Positions 1 through 8,722 of a DNA stretch of 64,000 nucleotides are shown here, one piece after another. The position numbers and the translations under genes are program-made. Source of the DNA: WGMI01 sp041739275 (GTDB lineage: Bacteria > Bacteroidota > Bacteroidia > Flavobacteriales > Schleiferiaceae); contig JBGSOF010000004.1 of assembly GCA_041739275.1 (NCBI GenBank), positions 1-64,000 on the forward strand. The letters are read 5' to 3'. The number at the start of each line of letters is the position of its first letter. Position 1 is the first letter of the stretch. The notes under the pieces are model-generated. The model searched no databases and was not told the DNA's origin. It saw only the letters and a program-made list of their open reading frames with translations.

Positions 1-3000
1 GATGTCATGATCTACGCCTACCGCAGCACGACCAACAACGGATTTTCATTTATCACTTGGGTGGATTTGCCCAACGGAGCTTCTTTGAACTTTACCGATT
101 ACGGGTATACGAGCAGTACAAACAGCTTTATCCCCCTCGGATCGAGCACCGACGGCTGGGTTCGCTGGACCAATACCACCGGTTCTTCAATTGTTGCAGG
201 CAGCGTGGTGAGCATCGACTTGGTTGCGAATGCCGCCAGCCAGGGAAGTGTGTCAAATCCGGTTCCATCTGGGGGAACGATGACCGTAAACAGCGGCGAC
301 CAGATTTTCATTTATGAAGGAAACCTCAACAATCCGAATCTCATTTTCGGCCTGAACTGGGATTACGTCAACAATGCCGTGTGGGCAACCAACCCCATAT
401 TAAACACATCTACAGCAGCTTCAAACCTGCCCTCCGCCTTGAATGTCGCCTTCGGTAACTTGGGCTTCGGGGCTCGGGTAAACAACGGAGCCTACGAAGA
501 CGTGCGCCGCGCGTTTAGCCTAGCCGACGCAAAAAGCGCCGTCAGCACTGCTCGGAGCTGGACCAGAATCACCGCGGGCATGGCGTACGACTTGAGCAGC
601 TACAACTACTCTGCGGCAACGGCAGGGTTTTCGATCGGCGATGTGATGATTTCCGGCTACCGCAGCGATGCCGACAACGGATTCACCTTTGTTACTTGGG
701 TCGATGTGCCAAATGGTACCCAGCTGGTTTTTAGCGACTATGGTTATACCAACGCCACCAACGCCTTTATCGCCCACCGCCGAGACTTAGACGGGTATGT
801 AGTATGGACGAACAGCACGGGCAATACTCTGCCAGCGGGTACCAATGTTTCGATCAACTTAGTGACGGGCAATGCCACCATGGGTAGCATCGTCAATACA
901 GCTCCGATTGGAGGAACCATGACCATCCAACACGGAGACCAAATCTTTGTATTCGAAGGCAACCTCAGCAACCCGAGCTTATTGTTTGGAATCAACTGGG
1001 ACAGTCAGGACAATGCGGCTTGGAGTGTGACGAATGCGGGAACTGCGAGCTCAACACAATCGAATTTGCCTCTCTCGCTCAATGTCGCTTACGGCAACTT
1101 TGGTTTTACCAGCCGTTCGGACAACGGCAAATACGAGGATTTCCGTGCCTATGCGAGCATGGCAGAATACAAGGACGCGGTGATCAACGTCCGTTCTTGG
1201 TTCCGCAGCGACAATACGTTTGGGTTGAACAGCCAACCCTTTGTTGCGGGATCTGCTCCCCAGTTTGGCTTGTCGGCCGCACAGATTACCGCCTATCGCA
1301 GCGATGCCCCCAATGGATTTGCCTTTGTGGTATGGGAAGAAATCCCCGCCGGCTCGGGTTTGAACTTTACCGACTACGGTTGGAGAAGCAGTACCCAAGA
1401 TTTCCAAAGCCAGGCGGGGAGCACCGATGGATACATCCGCTGGAACAACACCACAGGTTCGCCCATTGCCCCCGGAACGGTGATTTCGATTGATCTGATT
1501 TCGAACACCGCCAGTCAAGGTACGGTCGTCAATTCTACCCCCATTGGCGGTACGATGACCATCCAAGACGGCGATCAGATCTTTATCTACGAAGGTCCTC
1601 TTGGCGCCGCCAATCTGTTGTACGGCATCGACTTCGACAATGCAAACACGGCTGCTTGGGCGACCACGGCTGTGGCCGACAACAGCACGAATGCATCCAA
1701 CTTGCCGACGACCTTGGCTTCGGCTCCGGCCAATATGGGCTTCACGAGCCGCTTGGACAACGGCCAATACACCGGCAGCCGCTCGAACAACTCGGTGAGC
1801 GGATTCAAGAACCTCGTTTCCACCACGGGTCAGTGGACCCGCAGCGATGCCACCCAGTTCAATCCGTTTGATTTGATGCCCTTCACTTATGTCAATTCGA
1901 TTTGGAACGGTATGATATGGTCGGCCGATGTGCCCGATGCCACCACCGGAGCCATGAGCTTCTATGTGGAAAACGGTGCCTACGATGTTACTGGCGAAGT
2001 CAATGTGGGCTCGATAATCCTCAATGGAGGCACCACCCTTAACATTCTGCCCAATGCGATCTTTACGGTTTTCGATACACTCGAGAACACCACTGCCGAC
2101 ATCAACATCTTGGCCGACAGCACGGGTTATGGACAATACATCGGACACAGCATCGATGCCAACATCCAACAAAATTTCAACCTGCCCACGGGTCGCTATA
2201 TCTTGATGGGCAGCCCCGTCAACAGCACCTTCGGCAACTTGTTGTCGGATTGGAGCATTGTGAACTACGCCCCCCACAACAGCCCTTCGATCTACACCTA
2301 CAACGGCAATTATGTAGCCGTCCCTTCGGCCGCCACGGCTCAGACGGTAGGCAATGGATTTACGGTCTACGGAGGCGCGAATGCCTTTGGCACTTTTAGC
2401 CCGGTCAATACCTTGGTCGAAGTGAGCGGAACCACCCAAGGCGGAGTCTATTCGGTTTCGACCTCTCGGACGACGGGTACGAGCCCCTTTGGTTACACAG
2501 GCGGACCCGATGGATGGAACTTGATCGCAAATCCCTATCCCTGCGGAGTCGATGCCACCGAGGCCATTGAATACAATGCCGTGACCGATCCGGATTTCAG
2601 CGGCGCCATCTACGGCTGGGACGGAACTTCGTATCAGTCGCGCAACACCCTGGGAATCGGTGGTTTCTCGACCGTGCGACCCTTCCAAGGTTTCTGGACA
2701 CAGCAAGTCGCTTTAGGCGCAGACGACTTCCGCTTTAACCCCGAAATGCGCAGCGGCGCGAGTGCTCCCTTTGCCAAAACTCAGGCGGCGGTCCCCACGC
2801 TTACCCTGAAGACCCTTTGGAAGAGCGGATACGAAGAGCGTTGCTACATCGCCTTTGCCGATGGGGCATCTGATCTCTACGAAGAGCGCCTGGACGGCAT
2901 TAAGTTTAAGACCTCCACCCCCGGCTTTGCGCATCTGATGTCGTACAGCTCGGATGGACAGGCTTTGGACATCAACGTACAAAACAGCTTCGCTTCGAGC

Positions 3001-3462
3001 TGGGCCATTCCCGTAGCCTTCGACAGCCCCGAATCAGGCACCTACACCTTGAGCTTTGAACTCGAAAACCTGAACTCGAACTACAGCATGGTTCTCGAAG
3101 ACTTGAGCGAAAATGTACTCCACCCCATTGCCGATGGCGACTACAGCTTCCAACACAGCGCGGGCAATTTGTTGAAGCGCTTTGTGCTGCACATCGGTAC
3201 GATCGGTTTGGGAAGCGACATTTTACCTCAAACCCCGAGCTCGGTCGAAAGCTACTTTGCCAACGGAACCCTCGAAGTCGATGTCATTCGCCTGCATCAG
3301 AACCGCCAACTCTTGGTGCTCGATGCAGCGGGTCGCGTTCTGCACTCCGAAGTTTTGGCGCCCGGAAGCTATCGCAAGAGCATCGATGCTTCGCGCATGA
3401 GCCCCGGCTTGTACATCGTGAGCGTCGAAGGACTGCGCAGCCAGAAGTTGATCGTTCGCTAA
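1..3462 (+). CDS. T9SS-secreted multidomain surface protein, 5'-truncated by the window edge
   Basis: The frame is already open at base 1. The first codons (Asp-Val-Met-Ile) match the start of an internal repeat near base 640, so the ATG at base 7 is not the true start and the gene begins upstream. Three modules of about 200-210 residues follow one another (about 1-633, 634-1266 and 1267-1890). Each has the pattern YRS..NGF.F..W, then FTDYG, then GDQIF.YEG. Similar modules occur in bacterial surface proteins and resemble lamin-tail or adhesin-like beta domains. A middle region carries motifs common in T9SS cargo (WNLIANPYPCG, then a GFW-type segment). The last ~80 residues look like a T9SS type A sorting domain ending KLIVR. 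The protein is therefore probably exported and attached to the cell surface. The ligand is unknown. It is followed by a strong terminator. Confidence 0.85.
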   Translation, partial: DVMIYAYRSTTNNGFSFITWVDLPNGASLNFTDYGYTSSTNSFIPLGSSTDGWVRWTNTTGSSIVAGSVVSIDLVANAASQGSVSNPVPSGGTMTVNSGDQIFIYEGNLNNPNLIFGLNWDYVNNAVWATNPILNTSTAASNLPSALNVAFGNLGFGARVNNGAYEDVRRAFSLADAKSAVSTARSWTRITAGMAYDLSSYNYSAATAGFSIGDVMISGYRSDADNGFTFVTWVDVPNGTQLVFSDYGYTNATNAFIAHRRDLDGYVVWTNSTGNTLPAGTNVSINLVTGNATMGSIVNTAPIGGTMTIQHGDQIFVFEGNLSNPSLLFGINWDSQDNAAWSVTNAGTASSTQSNLPLSLNVAYGNFGFTSRSDNGKYEDFRAYASMAEYKDAVINVRSWFRSDNTFGLNSQPFVAGSAPQFGLSAAQITAYRSDAPNGFAFVVWEEIPAGSGLNFTDYGWRSSTQDFQSQAGSTDGYIRWNNTTGSPIAPGTVISIDLISNTASQGTVVNSTPIGGTMTIQDGDQIFIYEGPLGAANLLYGIDFDNANTAAWATTAVADNSTNASNLPTTLASAPANMGFTSRLDNGQYTGSRSNNSVSGFKNLVSTTGQWTRSDATQFNPFDLMPFTYVNSIWNGMIWSADVPDATTGAMSFYVENGAYDVTGEVNVGSIILNGGTTLNILPNAIFTVFDTLENTTADINILADSTGYGQYIGHSIDANIQQNFNLPTGRYILMGSPVNSTFGNLLSDWSIVNYAPHNSPSIYTYNGNYVAVPSAATAQTVGNGFTVYGGANAFGTFSPVNTLVEVSGTTQGGVYSVSTSRTTGTSPFGYTGGPDGWNLIANPYPCGVDATEAIEYNAVTDPDFSGAIYGWDGTSYQSRNTLGIGGFSTVRPFQGFWTQQVALGADDFRFNPEMRSGASAPFAKTQAAVPTLTLKTLWKSGYEERCYIAFADGASDLYEERLDGIKFKTSTPGFAHLMSYSSDGQALDINVQNSFASSWAIPVAFDSPESGTYTLSFELENLNSNYSMVLEDLSENVLHPIADGDYSFQHSAGNLLKRFVLHIGTIGLGSDILPQTPSSVESYFANGTLEVDVIRLHQNRQLLVLDAAGRVLHSEVLAPGSYRKSIDASRMSPGLYIVSVEGLRSQKLIVR

Positions 3463-3485
3463 ATACCTTTCAACGAATCTACCCA

Positions 3486-3516
3486 ACCCGGGGGCCTCAG
3501 GTCTCCGGGTTTTTTT
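3486..3516 (+). terminator. Rho-independent terminator of the surface protein gene
   Basis: ACCCGG and CCGGGT arms enclose a GC-rich loop and are followed directly by a run of T. It lies 24 bases after the stop codon. Confidence 0.8.
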
Positions 3517-3685
3517 ATGAATGATTGATTTTGAACGTCCGCTTGGAGAAGGTCTGAATCAGATCCTCGTTAGACACCACATTAGGTCCGAGAAATCCGG
3601 ACATCTCCAAACGAAAAAGCGCCGAATCGACAGAGGACCCGGCGATTTCGAAAGAAAATGAAGAGGCGCTTGGATGCCGACCCTC

Positions 3686-5026
3686 TCAGCGCTTCATGAT
3701 GAACGACTCCATGAATTTAGTCGTGTAATTACCGGAGACGTAATCGGGATGATCCATCAATTGCCGGTGAAACGAAATCGTCGTTTGAACCCCTTCGATC
3801 ACAAACTCGTCCAAGGCTCGGCGCATTTTGTCGATGGCTTCTTCGCGCGTTTGCGCGGTGGTGATCAGCTTGGCGATCATCGAATCGTAATTGGGTGGGA
3901 TTACGTAGCCCGCATACACATGGGTGTCGAGCCGAACCCCGTGACCGCCCGGCGCGTGAAACGTCGTGATCTTTCCGGGAGACGGTCTAAAATCGTTCAA
4001 TGGGTCTTCGGCGTTGATCCGGCATTCGATCGAATGGAGTTTTGGCTCGTAGTTTTTGCCAGAGATCGGAACGCCCGCAGCCACCTTGATTTGCTCGCGA
4101 ATCAGATCGTAATCGATCACTTGTTCCGTAATCGGGTGTTCCACCTGAATGCGCGTATTCATCTCCATAAAGTAGAAATTCCGGTCTTTGTCTACCAAGA
4201 ATTCCACCGTTCCCGCACCTTCGTAATTGATTGATTTGGCCGCCTTGATGGCCGCTTTACCCATGGCCGCGCGCAGCTTGGGGGTCATAAAAGGCGAGGG
4301 GGTTTCTTCGGTGAGCTTTTGATGCCTGCGCTGAACCGAACAGTCGCGTTCAGAGAGATGACAAACCCGGCCGTACTGGTCGCCGACGATCTGAATCTCG
4401 ATGTGCCGAGGCTCGAGGATCAGTTTTTCCATGTACATGCCATCGTTGCCGAAGGACGCAGCCGCTTCGGTCCGCGCAGTTTCGTAGGCCTTCTGCAGAT
4501 CTTCTTTGCGAAACACGGCCCGCATACCCTTCCCACCGCCCCCGGCTGTCGCCTTGAGCATTACGGGATATCCAATGCGATCGGCCGTTTTGATGGCGAT
4601 TTCATAGGTGTCGAGAAGACCTTCAGAGCCCGGGATGCACGGCACACCCGCTTTTTTCATGGTTTCTTTGGCCGTGGCCTTGTCCCCCATTTTTTCGATT
4701 TGCTCGGGAGTGGCACCGATAAACTTGAGCCCATTTTCGGCACAAATCTTTGAGAAGCGCGCATTCTCCGACAAAAAGCCATAGCCCGGGTGAATGGCGT
4801 CCGCGTTCGTGATTTCGGCGGCGGCAATGATGCGGGGGATGTTGAGATAACTCTCTTTTGAAGGAGGGGGACCGATGCAAACCGCTTCGTCCGCAAAGCG
4901 AACGTGCAAACTCTCCGAATCGGCTGTAGAATAGACAGCCACGGTCTTGATGCCCATTTCGCGACAAGTGCGAATGATGCGCAGGGCTATCTCCCCCCGA
5001 TTGGCGATGAGGATCTTTCGAAACAT
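3686..5026 (-). CDS. accC: Acetyl-CoA carboxylase, biotin carboxylase subunit
   Basis: Carboxylates the biotin carried on AccB using ATP and bicarbonate, the first half-reaction of malonyl-CoA synthesis. The 446-residue length is normal for AccC. The N-terminus MFRKILIANRGEIALR is diagnostic. An ATP-grasp loop with GGGGKGMR lies near residue 165, and the catalytic EMNTRIQVEHP segment near residue 290. It is the last gene of the minus-strand run yceD-rpmF-fabH-accB-accC, so carboxylase and initiation condensing enzyme are encoded together. The ATG start at 5024-5026 is unambiguous. Confidence 0.97.
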   Translation of the reverse strand: MFRKILIANRGEIALRIIRTCREMGIKTVAVYSTADSESLHVRFADEAVCIGPPPSKESYLNIPRIIAAAEITNADAIHPGYGFLSENARFSKICAENGLKFIGATPEQIEKMGDKATAKETMKKAGVPCIPGSEGLLDTYEIAIKTADRIGYPVMLKATAGGGGKGMRAVFRKEDLQKAYETARTEAAASFGNDGMYMEKLILEPRHIEIQIVGDQYGRVCHLSERDCSVQRRHQKLTEETPSPFMTPKLRAAMGKAAIKAAKSINYEGAGTVEFLVDKDRNFYFMEMNTRIQVEHPITEQVIDYDLIREQIKVAAGVPISGKNYEPKLHSIECRINAEDPLNDFRPSPGKITTFHAPGGHGVRLDTHVYAGYVIPPNYDSMIAKLITTAQTREEAIDKMRRALDEFVIEGVQTTISFHRQLMDHPDYVSGNYTTKFMESFIMKR

Positions 5027-5082
5027 GCCTAATTGATTGTTCGCGGCACCGACAAAAAGGCTGCCGACGGATTAAAAGAAAC

Positions 5083-5583
5083 TCAGGATGGATCGATCAA
5101 AAACAACGGCTGATCGTATTCGACGGGGGTCTGATCGTCGATGAGCACCTTGACCACTTTTCCGCTGAATTCTGATTCGATTTCGTTGAACAGCTTCATG
5201 GCCTCGATAATGCACACCACGTCGCCTTGCTTGATGTCGGTGCCCACCGTAACAAAGGGGTCTTTGTCCGGGCTCGGGCGGCGATAAACCGTGCCGATCA
5301 TCGGGCTCTTAATGGCGATATATTTTTCGCTCTCCGCATCGGCTGCCGTCTGTGCGGCCGGCGCAGAAGCCGTGGCGGGTGCGGACGTCGGTTGAGAGAC
5401 AGGCATCACTACCGGCGCGATGGCAGCAGGTGCCAACTGCGGAAAAGGACCATCGTAATGCACGGCATCGGGCGAGGTCTTGATGGTGATGGTGAATTCC
5501 TCGGTTTCGAGGTGAACCTCGCTCGCTCCTGATCGAGCAACGAACTTGATGAGGTTTTGAATTTCCTTTAAATCCATGGACAT
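5083..5583 (-). CDS. accB: Acetyl-CoA carboxylase biotin carboxyl carrier protein
   Basis: Carries biotin between the carboxylase and transcarboxylase active sites. The 166 residues show the usual plan: an N-terminal segment (MDLKEIQNLIKFVARSG), an Ala/Pro-rich flexible linker at about residues 50-85, and a C-terminal biotinyl domain. The biotinylation motif EAMKLFNEIE contains the modified lysine; Phe replaces the more common Met after KL. It lies 56 bases upstream of accC on the same strand. A second in-frame ATG two codons downstream is an equally possible start. Confidence 0.96.
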   Translation of the reverse strand: MSMDLKEIQNLIKFVARSGASEVHLETEEFTITIKTSPDAVHYDGPFPQLAPAAIAPVVMPVSQPTSAPATASAPAAQTAADAESEKYIAIKSPMIGTVYRRPSPDKDPFVTVGTDIKQGDVVCIIEAMKLFNEIESEFSGKVVKVLIDDQTPVEYDQPLFLIDPS

Positions 5584-5673
5584 AATGTTGGTTCTTTTCG
5601 ATGAGCCTTCCCTAAACTCGGGCTGTGCGCGCGGATCAACTGTTCCATCGGCGGGGTTGAATGTACCAAAAAC

Positions 5674-6672
5674 TCAAGCAGGGTCGTAGGCCCAACGCAA
5701 ATAGAGCGAACCCCAGGTAAAACCCCCTCCAAAAGCGGCAAAAATCAACTGATCGCCCTTTTTCAATTTCGATTCCCAGTCCCAAAGACAAAGCGGAAGC
5801 GTGGCATTGGTCGTGTTGCCGTAGCGATTGATGTTGATCATCACCTTGTCGTGAGACAGGCCCATTCGGCTCGCCGTGGCGTCGATAATTCGCTTGTTCG
5901 CCTGATGGGGCACCAACCAAGCGATGTCGTCTCCCGTCAAACCATTTCTCTTTAAGATTTCTTCGCTGACGTCTGCCATTCGGGTCACGGCAAACTTGAA
6001 GACCGCAGGACCCTCTTGCACGACAAAATGCATCATGTGGTCGACCGTTTCTTGAGAAGCCGGATACATCGACCCGCCCCCAGAAATGCGCAAATGCTCG
6101 CGGCCCGAACCGTCGACTTTCAAGATGGCGTCGATCATGCCGAGATCGTCTTCGTTGGGCTCGAGCAAGATCGCTGCCGCTCCGTCTCCAAAGAGAACAC
6201 AGGTGGTTCGATCGGTATAGTCGACAATCGAGGTCATTTTGTCGGCCCCGACGACGAGTACTTTTCGATAATGCCCAGATTCAATAAACTGCGCCCCGGT
6301 GTGCATCCCAAAGAGAAAGCCGGAACAGGCCGACTGAAAGTCAAAGCCAAAGGCATTTTTGGCCCCGAGCAAATCGGCCAATTTCGCGGCCGAGGAGGCT
6401 ACTAAAATGTCTGGGGTGATGGTGCAAAAGACAATCACGTCGATTTCATCGGCTGTGATGCCCCTTTTCCGCATGAGCTCTTGAACGGCGGGAACCGCCA
6501 TATCGGTAACTCCCTTTCCGTTGCCCCGCATCACCCGGCGCTCCGTGATGCCCGTCCGAGAAACGATCCACTCGTCTGAGGTCTCGACCATTTGCTCGAG
6601 CATCGCATTGGTGAGGATTTCTTCGGGTACGAAGCCTCCAACGGCGGTTATGGCAGCGCGCATCTTAGACAT
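5674..6672 (-). CDS. fabH: 3-oxoacyl-ACP synthase III
   Basis: Condenses acetyl-CoA with malonyl-ACP to start fatty acid synthesis. The 332 residues carry the thiolase-fold catalytic triad: Cys in ACSGFLFG, His in VPHQANKRI and Asn in NRYGNTTNA. Length and the C-terminal GGGFTWGSLYLRW are typical. It sits between rpmF and accB on the same strand, an arrangement widely seen in Bacteroidota, and so is probably co-transcribed from the promoter ahead of yceD. Confidence 0.97.
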   Translation of the reverse strand: MSKMRAAITAVGGFVPEEILTNAMLEQMVETSDEWIVSRTGITERRVMRGNGKGVTDMAVPAVQELMRKRGITADEIDVIVFCTITPDILVASSAAKLADLLGAKNAFGFDFQSACSGFLFGMHTGAQFIESGHYRKVLVVGADKMTSIVDYTDRTTCVLFGDGAAAILLEPNEDDLGMIDAILKVDGSGREHLRISGGGSMYPASQETVDHMMHFVVQEGPAVFKFAVTRMADVSEEILKRNGLTGDDIAWLVPHQANKRIIDATASRMGLSHDKVMININRYGNTTNATLPLCLWDWESKLKKGDQLIFAAFGGGFTWGSLYLRWAYDPA

Positions 6673-6771
6673 GGCTATTCGGTACTCAAGCGGTTAATTC
6701 GGGAAGCCCTAAAAGAAACAAAAATAGCTCCTCAGCGCAAGCGCCCGTCAATCGCTTCGGTGAGGTCGCGA

Positions 6772-6963
6772 TTAGTTGACCGGCTCTTTTTCGAGGACAA
6801 CGCGTCCTTTGTAATACATCTTGCCTTCGTGCCAATAGGCTCTGTGGTAGAGATGTGCCTCGCCGGTGGTGGGGCAGATGGCGATGGTGGGTTCTACTGC
6901 TTTGTAGTGGGTGCGTCGCTTGTCGCGTCTCGAAGACGATTGTCTCCGTTTGGGATGTGCCAT
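6772..6963 (-). CDS. rpmF: 50S ribosomal protein L32
   Basis: Small zinc-ribbon-derived protein of the large ribosomal subunit. The 63 residues begin MAHPKRRQSSSRRDKRRTHY, the classic L32 N-terminus. Only one Cys remains (CPTTG), as in many Bacteroidota L32 proteins that have lost the Zn ribbon. It starts 3 bases after the yceD stop codon, the conserved yceD-rpmF pair. Confidence 0.97.
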   Translation of the reverse strand: MAHPKRRQSSSRRDKRRTHYKAVEPTIAICPTTGEAHLYHRAYWHEGKMYYKGRVVLEKEPVN

Positions 6964-6966
6964 GGC

Positions 6967-7539
6967 TTATGAATTCAGAAGATCCTTGAGTTTATCCCAG
7001 CGAGGGTCCGGATCGCCCCCCTCGTCGGTATGCGTTGGTTGCCCGAACTCCCAGCGACCTGGTTCGTCCTTGGCTGCTTCTTCAGGGTGAAGTCTTTTGA
7101 TGGGTACGGCCGAAGCGATGGTCTCGTACACCCATTGGGCGGTTTCGAGCCGATGTTCTTCGGGGGTGATGAAAACCAATTCGTCGTCGGTTAAATCGCC
7201 GACATCGGCAAAGCGAATCACCAATTCGCGTTTGGCTTCGACAGGCATTCGAAAAGTGCGAAGGCTGCGGTCGCAATCGACTTCGACAGACCCCGCGATT
7301 TCGATTGAAAGCTCAAACAACGAGGTCTGCTTGTTCAAAACGAGCGCGACTGAAAACTCGGGCTCTCTGAAGTCTTGTTCGGGAAACAGCTCGAAAAAGC
7401 GAGCCCCCACAGAGAAGTCCCAGCGGTGCTCGCCCAGCGCCAAGCCTTGAAACTCGAGGCCAAGAGCCTTGAGCTCCGACTCCGCAAAAGCGGCGCGAAG
7501 ACGCGGGTTCTCGATTTCGTTCGGACTAGACTCGTTCAT
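6967..7539 (-). CDS. YceD/DUF177 family protein
   Basis: DUF177 (YceD) proteins accompany rpmF in most bacteria and are linked to 23S rRNA or large-subunit maturation; the precise role is not settled. The 190-residue protein has the family's acidic segments and a C-terminal region ending GGDPDPRWDKLKDLL, very close to the usual C-terminus. It is first in the yceD-rpmF-fabH-accB-accC run, with a TATCTTTG promoter element 11 bases before its ATG. Confidence 0.9.
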   Translation of the reverse strand: MNESSPNEIENPRLRAAFAESELKALGLEFQGLALGEHRWDFSVGARFFELFPEQDFREPEFSVALVLNKQTSLFELSIEIAGSVEVDCDRSLRTFRMPVEAKRELVIRFADVGDLTDDELVFITPEEHRLETAQWVYETIASAVPIKRLHPEEAAKDEPGRWEFGQPTHTDEGGDPDPRWDKLKDLLNS

Positions 7540-7550
7540 TTTGAGGGCTG

Positions 7551-7558
7551 CAAAGATA
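7551..7558 (-). promoter_or_regulatory. -7 promoter element for the yceD-rpmF-fab/acc operon
   Basis: Read on the minus strand it is TATCTTTG, an exact match to the Bacteroidota TAnnTTTG element. The yceD ATG lies 11 bases downstream, so the 5' leader would be very short. Confidence 0.65.
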
Positions 7559-7575
7559 CATGTTCTCTCGAACGC

Positions 7576-8499
7576 TCAGCGTATTAACTCGATCAGAAAA
7601 GCAGCGAGCAAGGCATACAACAACACGGCGTCTTGCCACATGCGGCTTTTGAGGTGAACAAAGTGATTGCCGAGCAAGGCCGACAAAGGCAAGCCCGAAA
7701 GCACGGCCCAAGACACACTGTGGGTTCTGAACAGAAAACCCAAGGCCACGCTGAGCAGCCCAAGTCCGAATAAGACCCCGAAAACTTTGCGTTTAAAGAC
7801 ACTCGCTCGGCTTCGGACCAAGATCATCTCTCGCAGCATGAGAATTCCGAAGGGCAGAAACAGAATTAAGGTCAGCAGTCGGAAGCGGTCTTCGGCTCCA
7901 ACGGGTTGTTGCGCCGCCCAAGAAATGGCAAAACGCTCCCAACCCGGCTCGACACCCAGTGTAAAACTCGCAGTATATCCCAGCCAAAGAGCCAGTGCCA
8001 GTCCGAACACCGCAGACAAATAGCTCTTCGGATTTGAAACTCCGCCAAACAGCATTCCAAACCATAAATGGAGCACCAATAGAGCGACCATCGGGTCGAT
8101 CCAGGTGCCCGTGCCGAGCCAAAGTCCGAATCCGAACGAAGCCAAAGGGCTGTTCAGAAGGGCGTTTGTGCTGGTGAGTGCCCAAAATACGGGGAGCCCG
8201 AAGAGGACGAGGAGCGCGTCGGTTTCGGGAGTGATCGAAAAAACCAGAACGGCGCAGAACAGCAAACCGAAAAAAGGAATGTGAATTCCGCGCTCAATCA
8301 TGCCGATTTTTCGAAGGCGATCGTTCCATATTCCATACGCCAAGAGAAGCACCAGAGCCGCAAGCAGCTGCCACAGGAGCTCGGTCGAACCCCAAGCCGC
8401 CCCGCTGCTGCGCAAACGAATGCCCAAAAAGAGGCTGCCGATCGCCATTGCGACAATCGAAGCCATGGGCTCTCTCAAGCTTAAAAATCGAGAGAACAC
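7576..8499 (-). CDS. DUF6427 family membrane protein
   Basis: Polytopic membrane protein of 307 residues with about 8-10 hydrophobic segments. The N-terminus (FSRFLSLREP) and the position next to a DUF6341-like gene and purD match the Flavobacteriia DUF6427 family, whose function is unknown. The start appears to be GTG at 8497-8499: the family-like N-terminus begins there and no ATG fits better until residue 12. It lies upstream of yceD on the same strand, but a separate promoter for yceD sits between them. Confidence 0.7.
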   Translation of the reverse strand: MFSRFLSLREPMASIVAMAIGSLFLGIRLRSSGAAWGSTELLWQLLAALVLLLAYGIWNDRLRKIGMIERGIHIPFFGLLFCAVLVFSITPETDALLVLFGLPVFWALTSTNALLNSPLASFGFGLWLGTGTWIDPMVALLVLHLWFGMLFGGVSNPKSYLSAVFGLALALWLGYTASFTLGVEPGWERFAISWAAQQPVGAEDRFRLLTLILFLPFGILMLREMILVRSRASVFKRKVFGVLFGLGLLSVALGFLFRTHSVSWAVLSGLPLSALLGNHFVHLKSRMWQDAVLLYALLAAFLIELIR

Positions 8500-8512
8500 C
8501 TCTTTTTCGCTT

Positions 8513-8520
8513 TAGCTTTG
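8513..8520 (+). promoter_or_regulatory. -7 promoter element for the DUF6341-like gene
   Basis: TAGCTTTG matches TAnnTTTG exactly, 21 bases before the ATG at 8542 and just upstream of the divergent GTG of the DUF6427 gene. Confidence 0.5.
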
Positions 8521-8541
8521 CTCCGTCTAAAACCCGCTGTC

Positions 8542-8709
8542 ATGAACGATTTTTGGATTTGGCTGGGCGATTTTTTCAGTTGGACTTTTCGGGTGTTTAT
8601 CCGCCCCGTCGGAAATTATCCGAACCTGCTCTTTATCGCCGTCATGGCGGCCTACTTTCTCTATTGGATGAGCGAAATGCTCCGTCACAAAAGAGCGGGA
8701 GAAAACTGA
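8542..8709 (+). CDS. Small DUF6341-like membrane protein
   Basis: A 55-residue protein starting MNDFWIWLGDFFSW with one clear transmembrane helix (LLFIAVMAAYFLYWM) and a basic tail. In Flavobacteriia a tiny protein of this layout (DUF6341) lies between a DUF6427 gene and purD, as here, although here it faces the opposite way from both. The function is unknown. ATG 8542 is preferred over an earlier TTG at 8518 because a promoter element lies in between. It ends 13 bases before the convergent purD stop codon. Confidence 0.65.
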   Translation: MNDFWIWLGDFFSWTFRVFIRPVGNYPNLLFIAVMAAYFLYWMSEMLRHKRAGEN

Positions 8710-8722
8710 GCAGAATCTTTGC

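Noticed and set aside
1051..2706. 551-codon minus-strand open frame
   Set aside because: Lies antisense to the T9SS surface gene; no recognisable domains, composition follows the complement of the plus-strand gene.
3515..3685. Open frame continuing after the accC stop for about 50 codons
   Set aside because: Protein-like in places, but no start codon except an ATG giving 29 residues, and it runs into the opposing terminator; at most a remnant.
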